Source of the DNA: Benincasa hispida | Lineage: Eukaryota; Streptophyta; Magnoliopsida; Cucurbitales; Cucurbitaceae | NCBI RefSeq assembly: GCF_009727055.1 | Contig: NC_052359.1 | Location: forward strand, 21,943,740-22,007,739 | Reading direction: 5' to 3' | DNA length: 64,000 nt | Shown here: positions 47,770 to 59,359 of the stretch, piece by piece | How the letters are laid out: every line of letters begins with the position of its first letter | How positions within the stretch are numbered: position 1 is the stretch's first letter | Notes under the pieces: generated by a model | Databases searched by the model: none | What the model saw: only the letters and a program-made list of their open reading frames with translations | Told to the model about the DNA's origin: nothing | Translations under genes and position numbers: made by a program

Positions 47770-48215
47770 CTAAGTTTTCTAAGTTTTCTAAGTTTAAATC
47801 AAGCATATATAAACTAAATCATACATAAGCTATACATATAAGATTTCTATATAATACACTATACAACATAAACTATATAATACACTATACATAAACTATA
47901 CATAAATTATATATACATAAACTATAATTATTTATACATACATAACTATAACTATTTATACATACATAAACTATAACTATACATAAACTATAACTATTTA
48001 TATATACATAAACTATAACTATTTATACATACATAAACTATACATACATAAACTATAACTATACATAAACTATAACTATTTATACATACATAAACTATAA
48101 CTATTTATACATACATAAACTATAGATACATAAACTATAGATACATAAACTATAACTATACATAAATTATAACTATACATAAACTAACTATACATACATA
48201 AACTATACAAAAATG
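47770..48215. repeat. AT-rich minisatellite upstream of the transposase
   Basis: Tandem units of about 20 bases, TACATAAACTATAACTATT and shorter variants, about 20 copies. It lies between the transposase start and the right end of the MULE, where the promoter should be. Confidence 0.85.
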
Positions 48216-48559
48216 TAGGAATATACCAAGCAAAATTCAGCCTAAAAACATGCAAAAACATACATATAAATACAGATCAGCCCAACTAGAGAAAGAAATA
48301 TACCAAGCAAAATTTGGCAGCAAAAAATGTAGGAAAATCGAGCAACACGACCGCTAGATTCGGTGAAGATCAAATGGAGGACTAAAAGTCGAGCAAAATC
48401 GAAATTTTGGAAGATTTCAGTGAAATAGAGGCTTTGGTGAGGAAAATCAATGATGGTTTCGGTGAGGGATCGACGGATTCGGTGAGGGAAAACGGCGGTA
48501 GGGAATAAGAACAGGCGTTTCAGTGAGGAAGAAGAAGGGTCGGGTGGAGCTTTTAAGGC

Positions 48560-48728
48560 GTGGAAGTCGTGTACCCGGTACACGATTCCCTTAGTCAAAC
48601 CTGCATGACTGCAACGCCAAACTGGGCGTGCTAGGTGGGTAGGGAATCGTGTACCCGATACACGATTAGGTCTTATCGTGTACCCGGTATACGATTTAGG
48701 TGTAATGGTGTACCCGGTACATGATTTA
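48560..48728. repeat. right subterminal palindromic repeats of the MULE
   Basis: Four copies of the CGTGTACCCGGTACACG-type near-palindrome at about 48,568, 48,650, 48,677 and 48,707. The minus-strand open frame 48,733-48,242 translates these repeats (TGYTI units) and is not a gene. Confidence 0.75.
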
Positions 48729-48809
48729 AACACCTATTCTTGGGAATACTTCCCCCCAACCTTATTTTTGTCATTATTTATTAAAAAAATATTATTTTTA
48801 CAAAAATTC
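48727..48809 (-). repeat. right terminal inverted repeat of the MULE
   Basis: On the minus strand it reads GAATTTTTGT, then TTTTTTTAATAAATAATGA, CAAAAATAAGG, GGGGGGAAGTA and AATAGGTGTTT, matching the left end. It is followed by the target repeat ATCATTTTA at 48,810-48,818. Confidence 0.85.
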
Positions 48810-48818
48810 ATCATTTTA

Positions 48819-50333
48819 TATTATAAATTTTATAATATATGTATATGCATGATTTAAATTATATAGCATGCTCATACATCATATAGTATAAATGTTATAA
48901 TATATGCATGCATGCATTAATAACATATACATGTATCATTTATATTATAAGAGTTATAATATATAGTATGAATGTATATTTATAGTATGTTATTAATAAT
49001 TTCATTACCTTAGTGCATGTAATTGTTATGTATGTTAGTAATGAAATTAAAATTGCATGATGTATGATACTACTTTAGTTAGTTTATAAATATTATAATT
49101 TACTAAAGTTTGTCAAAGCATGCAATGTATGATTTTAATTTATTTCTTTTGTTTATAATTGTTATAAAAAATGAAATTAGAAATTAAAATCAATAATTAA
49201 GAGTTGCATGCAAACCTTAGGTTATAATCATCTTTTAAAATATGATTCACATAGTCCTAAGATCATGTTTTTAATGAGATTAGAAATCTTAATTTAATCT
49301 TTTAATCGGTTTAATAGAATTATATTGATTCCTAATAAAAGATTAACAATGTAACAAATATATCTATGAGGAACCTTTTGTATAAGGCTAGTTCTCTCTA
49401 GGCTGGGGTATTTAAGTTGACAGAAACGTAACACCCCTACTTGGGAACTTATCTGAAAAGTTGAATTAGATAGATTTGTTACATGCATGCATGTTTGATT
49501 AAAGTTTATCAAAGAGTTTAATAGACCTTAATCAAAATTGTTTAACTATCCAAATACAAATGTTGTTTTTGGGCAAATTAAACAAACACTTGATAAAATC
49601 AATAGCCAGATTTTTATAGGTTAATTAACCCTAGGTAAAACACTCAATGGGAGGAAAATGGGTATATGATACTTCATTTTATCCTCTTCACATTTCTCCT
49701 TAAAATTCACACCATGAGGTTTATACTCGGCCTTGAGGCACCATGGGTTTCCCCCTACATATGACATTTGTATAGATTAATACCAAGGTGAATGGAGAAA
49801 ATGTTTATAGTAAGTGGGAGTAGGATGTGTGACAACACATACCTCGATCTCTCTCATTAGGTTGAAGTAAAGTTTCATGCATGGCCTCATGACACCATGG
49901 GTGTCACTCTAAAGGATGACATTTTTGCATGACACTTTATTCGATCTCCAAAAATGAATAGGTTGCTTTAGTTTCATTTCCCAATCGATTTTTCCCTACC
50001 GTTGGCTCATTAGGGCGGAACTTTGAACCTAAAATGAGGGGTTACACTTAAAGAATTGTTAAGTAAGTTAATAAATTTTGGACCAAACAATGGTGACTGT
50101 TAATTACAGTGACAAGGTGTTGTTTTCGTCTAATGGTTGAGAATGTCTCATTTCGGTGAAGGGGCACTTGATCACCCTACGGTGACTTGTTCTGTCTCAC
50201 TAAAACATCATTACAAAATAGATGTCACTTAGGGTACATTAGACTATTTTGTTAAAACTGATTGGTTGTCTTAATGGTTTAATGCATACAAACTAATTAT
50301 AAATAATTTGTGTGTTTTAGCAATTTTGTTTCA
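48819..50333 (+). other. leader of copia element C, 3' part
   Basis: Continues the leader interrupted at 40,429. It contains GGGGTATTTAAGTTGACAGA (49,404), CACACCATGAGG (49,708), the duplicated GGCACCATGGG / GACACCATGGG block (about 49,736 and 49,888), GGGCGGAACTTTG (50,013) and TTGAGAATGTCTCA (50,137). Joined with 39,836-40,429 the leader is about 2.1 kb, unusually long for a copia element. Confidence 0.7.
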
Positions 50334-51249
50334 ATAGCTACCGCTACTTTGAATTTGCTTACCGCTGATAAATTAATCGGTGAAAGCTAAATAACATGGA
50401 AAAACACGATCAACATAATTTTAATAATCGATGACCTTCGTTTCATCCTGATGGAGGACCGTCCTCCTATTCTAGCTCCTAATGTTGTTTGAAATGTTCG
50501 AGAAGCATACAAGCGATGGATATGGGCAAACAAAAAAGTCAAAGCGTACATCTTGGCTAGTCTTTTTGAAGTATTGGCCAAGAAGCATGAGCTCATACTA
50601 ACAGCCCAAGAGATCATGGAGTCCCTAAAGGGAATGTTCGGACAACTGTCTGCACAGCTCAGGTATGACGCTCTCAAACACATCTTTAATGCTCGTATGC
50701 AAGAGGGGTCATATGTTCGAGAACATGTTCTCAACATGATGGTCCACTTCAACGTGACGGAGATGAATGAGTCCATCATCAATGAAACTAGCCAGGTTAG
50801 AATAATTTTTGAATCTTTACTTGAAAGTTCCCCTCATTTCTAGAGTAATATTGTTTTGGATAGGATTGACTACAACCTAACCACCCTCCTTAACGAGCTA
50901 CAAACCTTCCAATCCTTGATGAAAAGTAAGGGATAGAATGGTGAAGCAAATATTGCTTCATCCTCTAAAAAGTTCCACGGAGGTTTGACCTTTGGGACAA
51001 AGCCTGTACCTTCTTCCTCTAGCAATAAAAAAGTGGAAGAAGAAGAAAGATGGAAAAAGGAAAGCTAACTCATCGGCCGCTGCTCAAAAGAAAGCTAAGG
51101 CTACAAAGGGAATCTATTTCCTTTGCAACCAAGATGGGCATTGGAAGAGGATTTGCCCCAAATACTTGGTAGAAAAGAAGAAGGCCAAGCAAGGTAAATT
51201 TGATTTGCTTGTTTTGTTAACATGTTTAGTAGAGAATGATGATTCAACC
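50334..51249 (+). pseudogene. Ty1/copia gag of element C
   Basis: The start codon position reads ATA (50334) before A-T-A-T-L-N-L-L, where element B has ATG-GCT: a start loss by G to A. Blocks: LIIDDLRFILMEDRPPILAP, YILASLFEVLAKKHEL (50,547 on), YVREHVLNMMVHFNVTEMNE, IDYNLTTLLNELQTFQSLMK. There are stops at 50,388, 50,493 and 50,841, and a one-base insertion near 51,025. The zinc knuckle is FLCNQDGHWKRICPKY, missing the first Cys. The gene ends QGKFDLLVLLTCLVENDDST. Confidence 0.85.
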
Positions 51250-54200
51250 TAGATTATAGATTATGACGCCACTAACCACGTTTGTTCTTCATTTAAGGGA
51301 ATTAGTTCCTTGTGACAACTAAATGTTGGTGAGATGACGATGTGGGTTGAAACTGGACACGTCGTCTCGGTTGTGGCAGTGGGAGGTCTCCAATTGACTT
51401 TAGAGAATAAATTCATTTTACTAAAAAATGTAAATGTAGTTCCTGGTTTAAAAAGGAACTTAATTTCTTCAAAGTGTTTGCTTGAACAATTGTATTGTAT
51501 TATTTTTTTTTGTAAATAAAGTGTTTATTTCTAAGAATGGTGTCAATATTTATTCAGCTGAACTAAAAAATAATTTATATGTGCTAAGACCATTAATTAT
51601 TAAAGCCCTCCATAACACTGAGATGTTTAAAACTGCGGTAACTCAACATAAATGATTTAAAATTTCTCCTAAAGAAAAGGCCCAACTTTGGCACCTAAGA
51701 CTAGGACACTTCAATCTCAATAGGATTGAAAGGTTGGTGAAGAATGGACTTCTAAGTGATTTAGAAGAAAATTCTTTACTTGTGTGTGAGTCATGCCTTG
51801 AAGGCAAAATGACTAAAAGACCCTTTACTGGAAAAGGTCACAGGGCCAAAGAACCTCTGGAGCTGGTACATTCAGACCTCTGTGGTCCAGTGAATGTAAA
51901 AACTAGGGGAGGCTATGAATATGTCATCACTTTTATTGATGATTATTAAAGATATGGGTACGTTTATTTAATTCAACATAAGTCTGAATCTTTTGAAAAG
52001 TTCAAAGAATTCAAGGCTGAAGTTGAAAATGCAATAAATAAAACAATAAAAATATTTTGATTTGATCGATGTAGAGTGCTTATAGATCTGAAATTCCAAA
52101 ACTATTTGATAGAACATGGAATTATATCCCAACTCTCAACACTTGATACAACTCAGCAAAATGGTGTGTCTGAAAGAAGAAATTGAACCTTATTAGACAT
52201 GGTTCGGTCTATGATGAGTTACGCTTCCTTACCTGACTCATTTTGGGGTTATGTAATGGAGACTGCATCATATATTTTGGACTGTGCTCCATCCAAGAGT
52301 GTTACCAGAACACCTTCACTCTTGAAGTTATAGAATGGTCGTAAAGCTAGTTTACGTCATTTCAGAATCTGGGGTTGCCCAGCACATGTGCTTGAGGCTA
52401 ATCCTAGGAAATTAGAATCTGGTTCAAAATTGTGCCTATTTGTAGACTACCCCAAAGGAACGAGAGGTGGTTACTTCTTTGACCCAAAAGGGAGCACAAA
52501 CCTCGTAGTAAGATTGTGTTGAACGAACTTTCCAAAAAAAAAACTATTGAATCTTCAATAAGAGTTGTTGAAGTTGGATCATCTAATCGGTCAAATCTAC
52601 CTCAATTGTTGAGGGAACCACGACGCAGTGGGAGGGTTGCGAACCCACCTATCCGTTACATGGGTTAAACTGAAATCCTTGCTATGGTAGCTGATAGAGA
52701 TGTTGAGGATCCATTGTCTTATAAGAAGGCAATAGAGGATGTTGACAAAGATGAGTGGATCAAAGCTATGGATCTTGTACTTCAATTGGGGTTAATGTAC
52801 TTCAATTCTGTATGGGATCTTGTGAATCAACCTGATAGGGTAAAACCTATAGGTTACAAATGGATTTATAAGAGAAAATGGGGTGCTAATGGGAAGGTTC
52901 AAACCTTCAATGCTAGATTGATGGCAAACGGTTATACCCAAGTTGATGGAGTTGACTATGAGGAGATTTTCTCACCTGTTACCATGTTTATCTATCAGAA
53001 TCCTCTTGTCCATTGTCTCATATTATGACTATGAGATTTGGCAAATGGACGTCAAGACTGCCTTTCTCAATGACAATCTTGAGAAGACCATTTATATGGA
53101 GAAACCCGAGGGATTCATAACCCAAGGACAAGAGCAAAAGGTTTGCAGGCTTAATTAGTCCATTTGTGGACTGAAATAAGCTTCTCAATCTTGAAACATA
53201 AGATTTGATACTATGATAAAATCTTATGGCTTTGATCAAAATGTTGATGAACCTTGTGTATACAAGAGGATTATTAACAGTTCAGTAGCTTTTTTAGTAT
53301 TATATGTAGATGATATCCTACTCATTGGAAATGATGTAGGTCTACTGACTAAAGTTAGGAACTGGGTAGCGACCCAATTCCAAATGAAAGATTTGGGAAA
53401 GGCTCAGTTTGTTATAGGAATTTAGATTTTTAGAGATTGAAAGAACAAAACGCCAGCTCTATCTCAGGCATCCTATATTGACAAGATGCTTGTTAAGTAT
53501 TCGATGCAGACTCAAAGAGAGGCTTACTGTTTCAAGCATGAAGTGATATTGTCTAAGGAACAGTGTTCTAAGACACCTCAAGAGGTTGAGGAAATGAAAC
53601 AGATCCCCTATGTATCGGCTGTTGGCAGCCTGATGTATGCGATGTTACGTACTAGACCTGACATCCTATGCAGTGAGGTTAGTTAGTAGATACCAGTCTA
53701 ATCTAGGATTTGATCATTAGACTGCCATTAAAAATATCCTCGAGTATCTATGGAGAACGAGGGACTACATGCTCGTGTATGGTTCTAAGGATCTGATCCT
53801 TACTAGATATGCGAACTTTGATTTTCAGGCTGATAAGGATTCTAGGAAATTCACATCAGGATTAGTGTTCACTCTTAACGGAGGGGCAGTAGTTTGGAGA
53901 AGCACCAAGCAAGGATGCATTGCTGACTCCACTATGGAGGTCGAGTATGTAACGGCTTGTGAAGCTGCTAAGGAAGTTGTTTGGCTCAGGAAATTCTTGA
54001 CGGATCTGGAAGTTGTTCCAGAAATGTCAAAGCCCATGACATTTTATTGTGATAATAGTAGTGTTGTGGCTAATTCCAGAGAGCCTAGGAGTCATAAGCA
54101 CGAAAAACACATTGAGCGAAAGCATCATCTCATCCGAGAGATTGTGCATCGAGGAGACGTGATCATCATACAGATAGCTTCAGAGCACAATATTGTTGAT

Positions 54201-54284
54201 CCATTTACAAAGGCCCTTACGGCTAAGGTGTTTAAGGGTCACCTACAGAGTATGGGTCTATGGGACAGGCCACTTCTAGACTAG
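51250..54284 (+). pseudogene. Ty1/copia pol of element C (PR-IN-RT-RH)
   Basis: After a TAG in place of Trp (51250) the protease block is IIDYDATNHVCSSF, where D-S-G is changed to D-Y-D. Pre-integrase and integrase: WHLRLGHFNLNRIERLVKNG, CESCLEGKMTKRPF (zinc-binding His/Cys kept), HSDLCGPVNVKTRGGYEYVI (first Asp), a degraded second Asp block (about 52,060), and TTQQNGVSERRN (Glu kept). Reverse transcriptase: KPIGYKWIYKRKWGANGKVQ, IWQMDVKTAFLNDNLEKTIY, FLVLYVDDILLIGND (both Asp kept, about 53,305). RNase H: STMEVEYVTACEAAKEVVWL and CDNSSVVANS. It ends SMGLWDRPLLD at 54284. About ten stops and shifts are present; domain order is complete, unlike in B. Confidence 0.88.
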
Positions 54285-54386
54285 GACAAGTGGGAGATTT
54301 GTACTGGGTGCATATTATGCCTTAGTTTATTGCTTTGTGTACTTTGTATTACAGTGACTTTTACACTGTAGATTTCACTAGATTTA

Positions 54387-54400
54387 GGACAAGTGGGAGA
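54387..54400 (+). other. polypurine tract of copia element C
   Basis: GGACAAGTGGGAGA directly before the LTR start (54402). An almost identical tract lies at about 54,286-54,299, just after the pol stop. The same doublet occurs in H/D. Confidence 0.85.
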
Positions 54401-54401
54401 T

Positions 54402-55409
54402 TGTTGGGATTGATGCTCTAAATCTCGTAGGGTTCTATAGTTTGTAATTGAAATGTACAAACATTTTATTTATGTAATTTGATGTTTTATTTCAAAATTA
54501 GATGCATTAACCACAAACCAATAAACTAACATTCAAGGTTATCTTGTAGCTTAAACATAAATGAAAGCCATAGAACTAAATGAAAATCCGTTTTTGGATT
54601 AATTTGAATTGTTCAAATTAATTATATATGATATAATTAAGTTAAATTAATTATAAATGATATAATTGTTATAATATATTATGATACATTATAATATAAA
54701 GTTTTTTTTAGAGGAAATAAATATTTGAATAAGATTCAAATATCAATTATGTGGGATTCATATTATTAAATTTAATGTAAATGTGGTTTATATTAAAAAC
54801 CATTGGTGAGAGAGAATTGAAACTATAGGCTATATTGTATTTGATACATTATAGAAACTATAGGTTATATGTTATATGTGATATAATATATAGTTATATG
54901 TATAATAAATTAGTTATTATATATAATTATTTTATATTACTTAAATTATTTTTTAATTAATGTGAATTAACGGGAGGGAAATAACTTCCTTCCCTATTAT
55001 TATCTCCTCCCACGTATTGCGTGGGGAGTTAATTTATTTTTCATCATCTTCCTCCTGCAAAAACGTGAGAAAGAATATACAGTGGGTGTGTTCAAGTTTT
55101 TCAAGCCTTCTGCCTTCTTCTTAGGCTTTGTTCTCCTCCCCTTAAACCTCCAATTTCACCGGAGCTCTCACTCCTCCTGGATTCTCACTAGAGAATGGCA
55201 AGGTCGTTGTCGTGGTGGTGTTTGAAGGATTCCATTACAGATTATCTTCAAAGGTAAGGGTTACTTTAACCCTAATCTTTTTATTTATTTTTACATCATG
55301 TTGTAAATGCATAATTTTTCTTCTTCTCTGTAAAAATTGTGATTCTGGAAAGAATTGGGATTTAGGAGATCCGTTTCTGTTCAAAGGTCCTTTCACTGTG
55401 GATCCTTCA
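54402..55409 (+). mobile_element. 3' LTR of copia element C
   Basis: 1,008 bases from TGTTGGGATTGATGCTC to GTGGATCCTTCA. It is shorter than the 1.9-2.2-kb relatives because the central blocks (TGTGGAGACAT to CTCCCTTAAGGG) are deleted: after CTTAAACATAAATG the sequence jumps to the AT-rich downstream part. A GGCAAGGTCGTTGTCGTGGT block near the 3' end matches the 5' remnant. ATTCG at 55410-55414 is the target duplication. Confidence 0.85.
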
Positions 55410-55414
55410 ATTCG

Positions 55415-56401
55415 AACCTCGTTTGAAATTATGCCTATTTATAGGCCACCCCAAGAGAATGAAATGTGATTATTTCTACGATCCTATAGATAATAAAGTG
55501 TTTGTGTCAGAAAAAGCTACATTCTTAGAAGATGACCATATCAGGGAGCATAAGTCACGCAGTAAGATAGTGTTACATGCACTTTCCAACGAAACTACTG
55601 AAACTTCAACAAGAGTTGTTGAAGAGCCTAGTATATCAATAAGAGTTAATGATGTTGGTTCATCTAGTTGGTCACATTCACCTCAACTGTTGAGGGAACC
55701 TTGACGTAGTGAAAGAGTTGCGAACCCACCTATTCGTTATATGAGTTTAACAGAAACCCTAACCGTCATATCTGATGGTGATGTTGAGGATTCATTGTTC
55801 TATAATAAGTAATAGAGGATGTGGTCAAAGCCTTGGATCTCAAAATGGAGTCTATGTACTTCAATTCAGCTTGGGATCTTGTAGATCAATCTGATGGGGT
55901 TAAACCTATAGGTTGCAAGTGGATCTACACAAGAAAAAATGGTGCAAATGATAAAGTGGAAACCTTTAAGGCTAGACTGGGGGCAAAGGGTTATATCCAG
56001 GTTGAGGAAGTTGACTATGAGGATACTTTCTCACTTATTGCCATGTTAAAGTCTATCTGGATACTTCTGTCCATTATCGCATATTATGACTATAAGATTT
56101 GGCAAGTGGACGTCAAGACTGCTTTTCTGAATGACAATCTTGAAGAGACCATCTTTATGCAGAAACTAGGGGGATTCATTTTCTAAGGTCCAGAGCAAAA
56201 GGTTTGCAAGTTTAATCAGTCCATTTATGGATGGAAACAAGTTTCTCGATCTTGGAATATAGGGTTTAATACCGCGATCAAATCTAATGGCTTTGATCAA
56301 AATGTTGATGAGCCTTATGTCTATAAGAAAATCATCAACAGTTTAGTAGCTTTCTTAGTATTATACGCAAAAGACATCTTACTCATTGGAAATGATGTAG
56401 G
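55415..56401 (+). pseudogene. element H/D integrase end and reverse transcriptase, first half
   Basis: Continues the frame broken at 39,576: E-P-R-L-K-L-C-L-F-I-G-H-P-K in two frames, then YFYDPIDNKVFVSEKATFLE, LLREP, ANPPIRYMSLTETL and DVEDSLFYNK. Reverse transcriptase from 55,821: MESMYFNSAWDLVDQSDGVK, PIGCKWIYTRKNGANDKVET, IWQVDVKTAFLNDNLEETIF, and LYAKDILLIG where Y-V-D-D is usual, so a catalytic Asp is lost. It is interrupted after NDVG at 56,401 by a solo LTR and resumes at 58,314. Confidence 0.85.
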
Positions 56402-58308
56402 TGTTAGGATTGATGTCTTAAATCTAGTATTTCTCATGGTTTATAGTTTTTTTAACACAAATTATTTATCTAATAAAATCAAAGGTATTTTATTTAACAT
56501 TTAGATAACATTAGTTTAATCCAATAAACTAAGATCCAAGATTATATGATGTCACTTGAACAATATGTAGTTGACGTACAGGTGGTTCATGTTCAAGTAA
56601 TAACCAAAAAGGTCTACAGTAAATAGATGAGGGTTGGGTGTCTGATCCTGGTAACACTGCGAATACGACTCACTTTGTAATTGTTACATGAGATGTAAGT
56701 ATTGCAAACAATATAAACCATATTGTTCATGTAAAGACATGTGAGTGGGGGTATCCTGTATAAATGAGTTTATACATAGACCAGACCACGAAATAATTAG
56801 TTTTTCTTTATAACACTGTTACTTGAAGACACTAATATTTCACTAAGATGACCATATGAGACTTGACCTTAATCTTGAATGAATTATGAACTCTTGTTTA
56901 TAATAGTAGTCTTTTGATTTGTATGGGTGAGAGTGGCCATGATATCCAACTAAAAAAGCCTACCATTTTGGGGATTCATCTGATTAGGGAGCTAGGAACA
57001 CAGCTACACAAAATGGAATTCACTTCTTCCCATTCCTTGGGAAAACAGATAAATTGCTCCCTTAACAGCTGATTCTGGGTCTTAAACAATGAAACATCAA
57101 CCTCTCACTAGCTCGAGAGGTGTTAGTTAGACTATAAATTATTTGTTCATTACAAGAACTAGTGGTACTTAAGGAAGTTAGATATAATTATAGGGGTAAA
57201 TCAGTAATTTCACCCAATTATAGTTATGAGCATTTGTGAAGGGTTATCACTTCGTTGACTGGTTATATCTATGGACACAGAAATATATCTATAGTGCAAA
57301 AAGTGCAGCTTCGTTCTTTAGGGGAGTGATCGGTAGTTAATGAATATTGATTAATTGGATTAAAGAAGTTTAATCAATTGATCTCATATCATTGGAGCTT
57401 CTAATCTGTAGGTCCATAAGGTCCCCTTGCTAGCGCACAAAAGGATAGTAACAAGGAATGATTTAAATTGTTCAAATCAAATTAGGGAATTTTATATTAA
57501 TGAGATTAATATATAATGGTTAATTATAGATATAATCTATAATCCAAATTATGTAAGAGAGATATATTTAAATAAGATTCAAATATTAGATACATATGAA
57601 TTGGATTCATAAAAGAGATGTATACATATAAATATGTGATATTTATATGTTGATTAACTCCATATTAAATATGATTTAATATAGTTAATTAATTAATTAA
57701 TTAATTAATTGTTAATTAATTGATTAAGAAATAATGAAGATTGGAGGTTAGCATAAATATATGATATTTATGATGATCAATTAAACATATATTAAATAGT
57801 ATTTAATATATGATTATTTAATTAATGTGTCAATTAATTAAATAGGGGCTATTTAATTAATTAGCACAAAGGGCATAAAAGGAAATTCCTGGACCCCTTC
57901 TCCATATAAATATATCCTTATGGCCATTTTAGGTAAAGTTTTGATATCTCACAAAAACCTAACCTCCACCTTCTCTTTAACTTCTCTCTAGTATTCTCTA
58001 CCCTTTTCCTCCTCAAAGTTCTTGGAGACCACACTTCTAAGTTCTTGAATCCTAGAGAATAGTAAGGTAATCTTGTTGGTGGTGTCCTTCTACGTTGGAG
58101 AAGTTCGAGATTATTGACAACTGTGGAAGAAGAAAACTAGAGGAATCAACAAAGGTAAGTTGTGATTTCTCCTATCTTCCTTTTTCAAGCATGCCTATGT
58201 TTTCTTTGAATGTTTATATGCATGATTTGTTTTCTGTTTTTTGTTTCTTTAAAAATCGATTATCTAAATGCAAGGCATTCAAACGTTTCCACGGGGATTC
58301 GTCCTTCA
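56402..58308 (+). mobile_element. solo copia LTR with GTAGG target duplication
   Basis: 1,907 bases from TGTTAGGATTGATGTC to GGATTCGTCCTTCA, flanked by GTAGG at 56397-56401 and 58309-58313. It has the same block order as the other copia LTRs of this window: TTTATAGTTT start region, GTACAGGTGGTTCATG, ATAACACTGTTACTTG and AGAATAGTAAGGTAATCTTG near the end. A (TTAA)n run lies at 57,681-57,712. The open frame at 58,095-58,325 is chance. The host reverse transcriptase rejoins exactly across the insertion. Confidence 0.9.
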
Positions 58309-58313
58309 GTAGG

Positions 58314-59265
58314 TCTATGATGTAAAACAATGGTTAATAACACGATTCCAAATGAAAGATTTGGGAGAGAAGCAGTTTGTTCTAAGGTTCATATCTTCAA
58401 GGATCATAAGAAAAAAATGTTCGTCTTGTCTTAGACATCATATATTGACAAGATGCTTTTTAAATATTCGATGTAGAATTCCAAGAGAGGTTTATTACCT
58501 TTATGGCATGGAATTATCTTGTGTAAGAAACAGTGTCCTAAGACACCTCAAGAAGTTGAGGAGATGAGATGGATCCCCTATGCATCGATTGTTGGCAGCC
58601 AAATGTATGCAATGTTATGTACTAGACCTGACATTTGCTATGTAGTGGGGATAGTCAGTAGATATCATTCTAATCTAGGATTAGATCACTGGACAACAGT
58701 TAAAACCATCCTCAAGTATCTTCGAAGAACGAGGGACTATATGCTTGTGTATGGGTCTAAGGATTTGATATTTACAGGATACATTGACTTTGATTTTTCA
58801 GACTGATAGGGATTCTAGGAAATCTACTTCAGGATCAGTGTTCACTCTTAATGGAGGAGTTGTAGTCTGGATGAGCACTTAGCAAGGTTACATAGATGAC
58901 TCTACCATGGAAGCAGAATATGTAGCAGCTTGTTAAGTTGCCAAGGAAGCTATATGACTTAGAAAGTTTTTTACTGATATGGAAGTTATTCCAAACATGT
59001 TAAATTCTATCACCCTTTATTGTGATAATAATGATACTGTGGCAAATTCAAGGGAGCCTAGGAGTCATAGGCATGGAAACACACAGGGCGAAAGTGTCAT
59101 TTTATATGGGAGATTGTGCATTGAGGGAACATGATCGTCATGAAGATCACTTCAGAGCACAATGTTACCGATCCATTTACAAAGGCTCTCATGGCTAAAG
59201 TGTTCGAGGGTCACTTGGAGAGTTTGGGTCTAACAGACAGACCTCATCTAGTCTAGGGCAAGTGG
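58314..59265 (+). pseudogene. element H/D reverse transcriptase end and RNase H
   Basis: Resumes with RFQMKDLGEKQFVLRF (58,347 on), shifts, then KTPQEVEEMRWIPYASIVGS, QMYAMLCTRPDICYVVGIVS, RYHSNLGLDHWTTVKTILKY and TRDYMLVYGSKDLIFTGY. A frameshift at 58,795 is followed by SGSVFTLNGGVVVW and STMEAEYVAAC (RNase H), and CDNNDTVANSREPRSH. It ends LESLGLTDRPHLV at about 59,255. Stops occur at 58,476, 58,880 and elsewhere. Confidence 0.85.
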
Positions 59266-59359
59266 GAGATTATTACTGGGTGCATAATGTATGCCATAGT
59301 TTCTTATTTTTGTGTACTGTACCTTGTAATTTTATTTTGTATTTGTACACCCCACTAGC

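Larger units (their letters stand above)
40430..48809 (-). mobile_element. Mutator-like element (MULE) carrying transposase and a PMD gene
   Basis: Flanked by the 9-base target duplication ATCATTTTA (40421-40429 and 48810-48818). The ends are inverted repeats of about 80 bases: both start GA followed by T-rich sequence, then TTTTTTTAATAAATAATGA, AAAATA.GG, GGGGGAAGTA and ATAGGTGTTT. Both genes read on the minus strand: a MuDR-type transposase (47,730-45,688) and then a plant mobile domain gene (45,413-40,948). Without the inserted solo LTR (42,386-45,126 plus one 5-base duplication) the element is about 5.6 kb. A 9-base duplication with long inverted repeats and a MULE transposase is the standard signature of the superfamily. 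Confidence 0.9.

Noticed and set aside
48242..48733. 163-codon minus-strand frame near the MULE right end
   Set aside because: It starts in the palindromic subterminal repeats (TGYTI units) and continues through untranslated sequence; no family resemblance.
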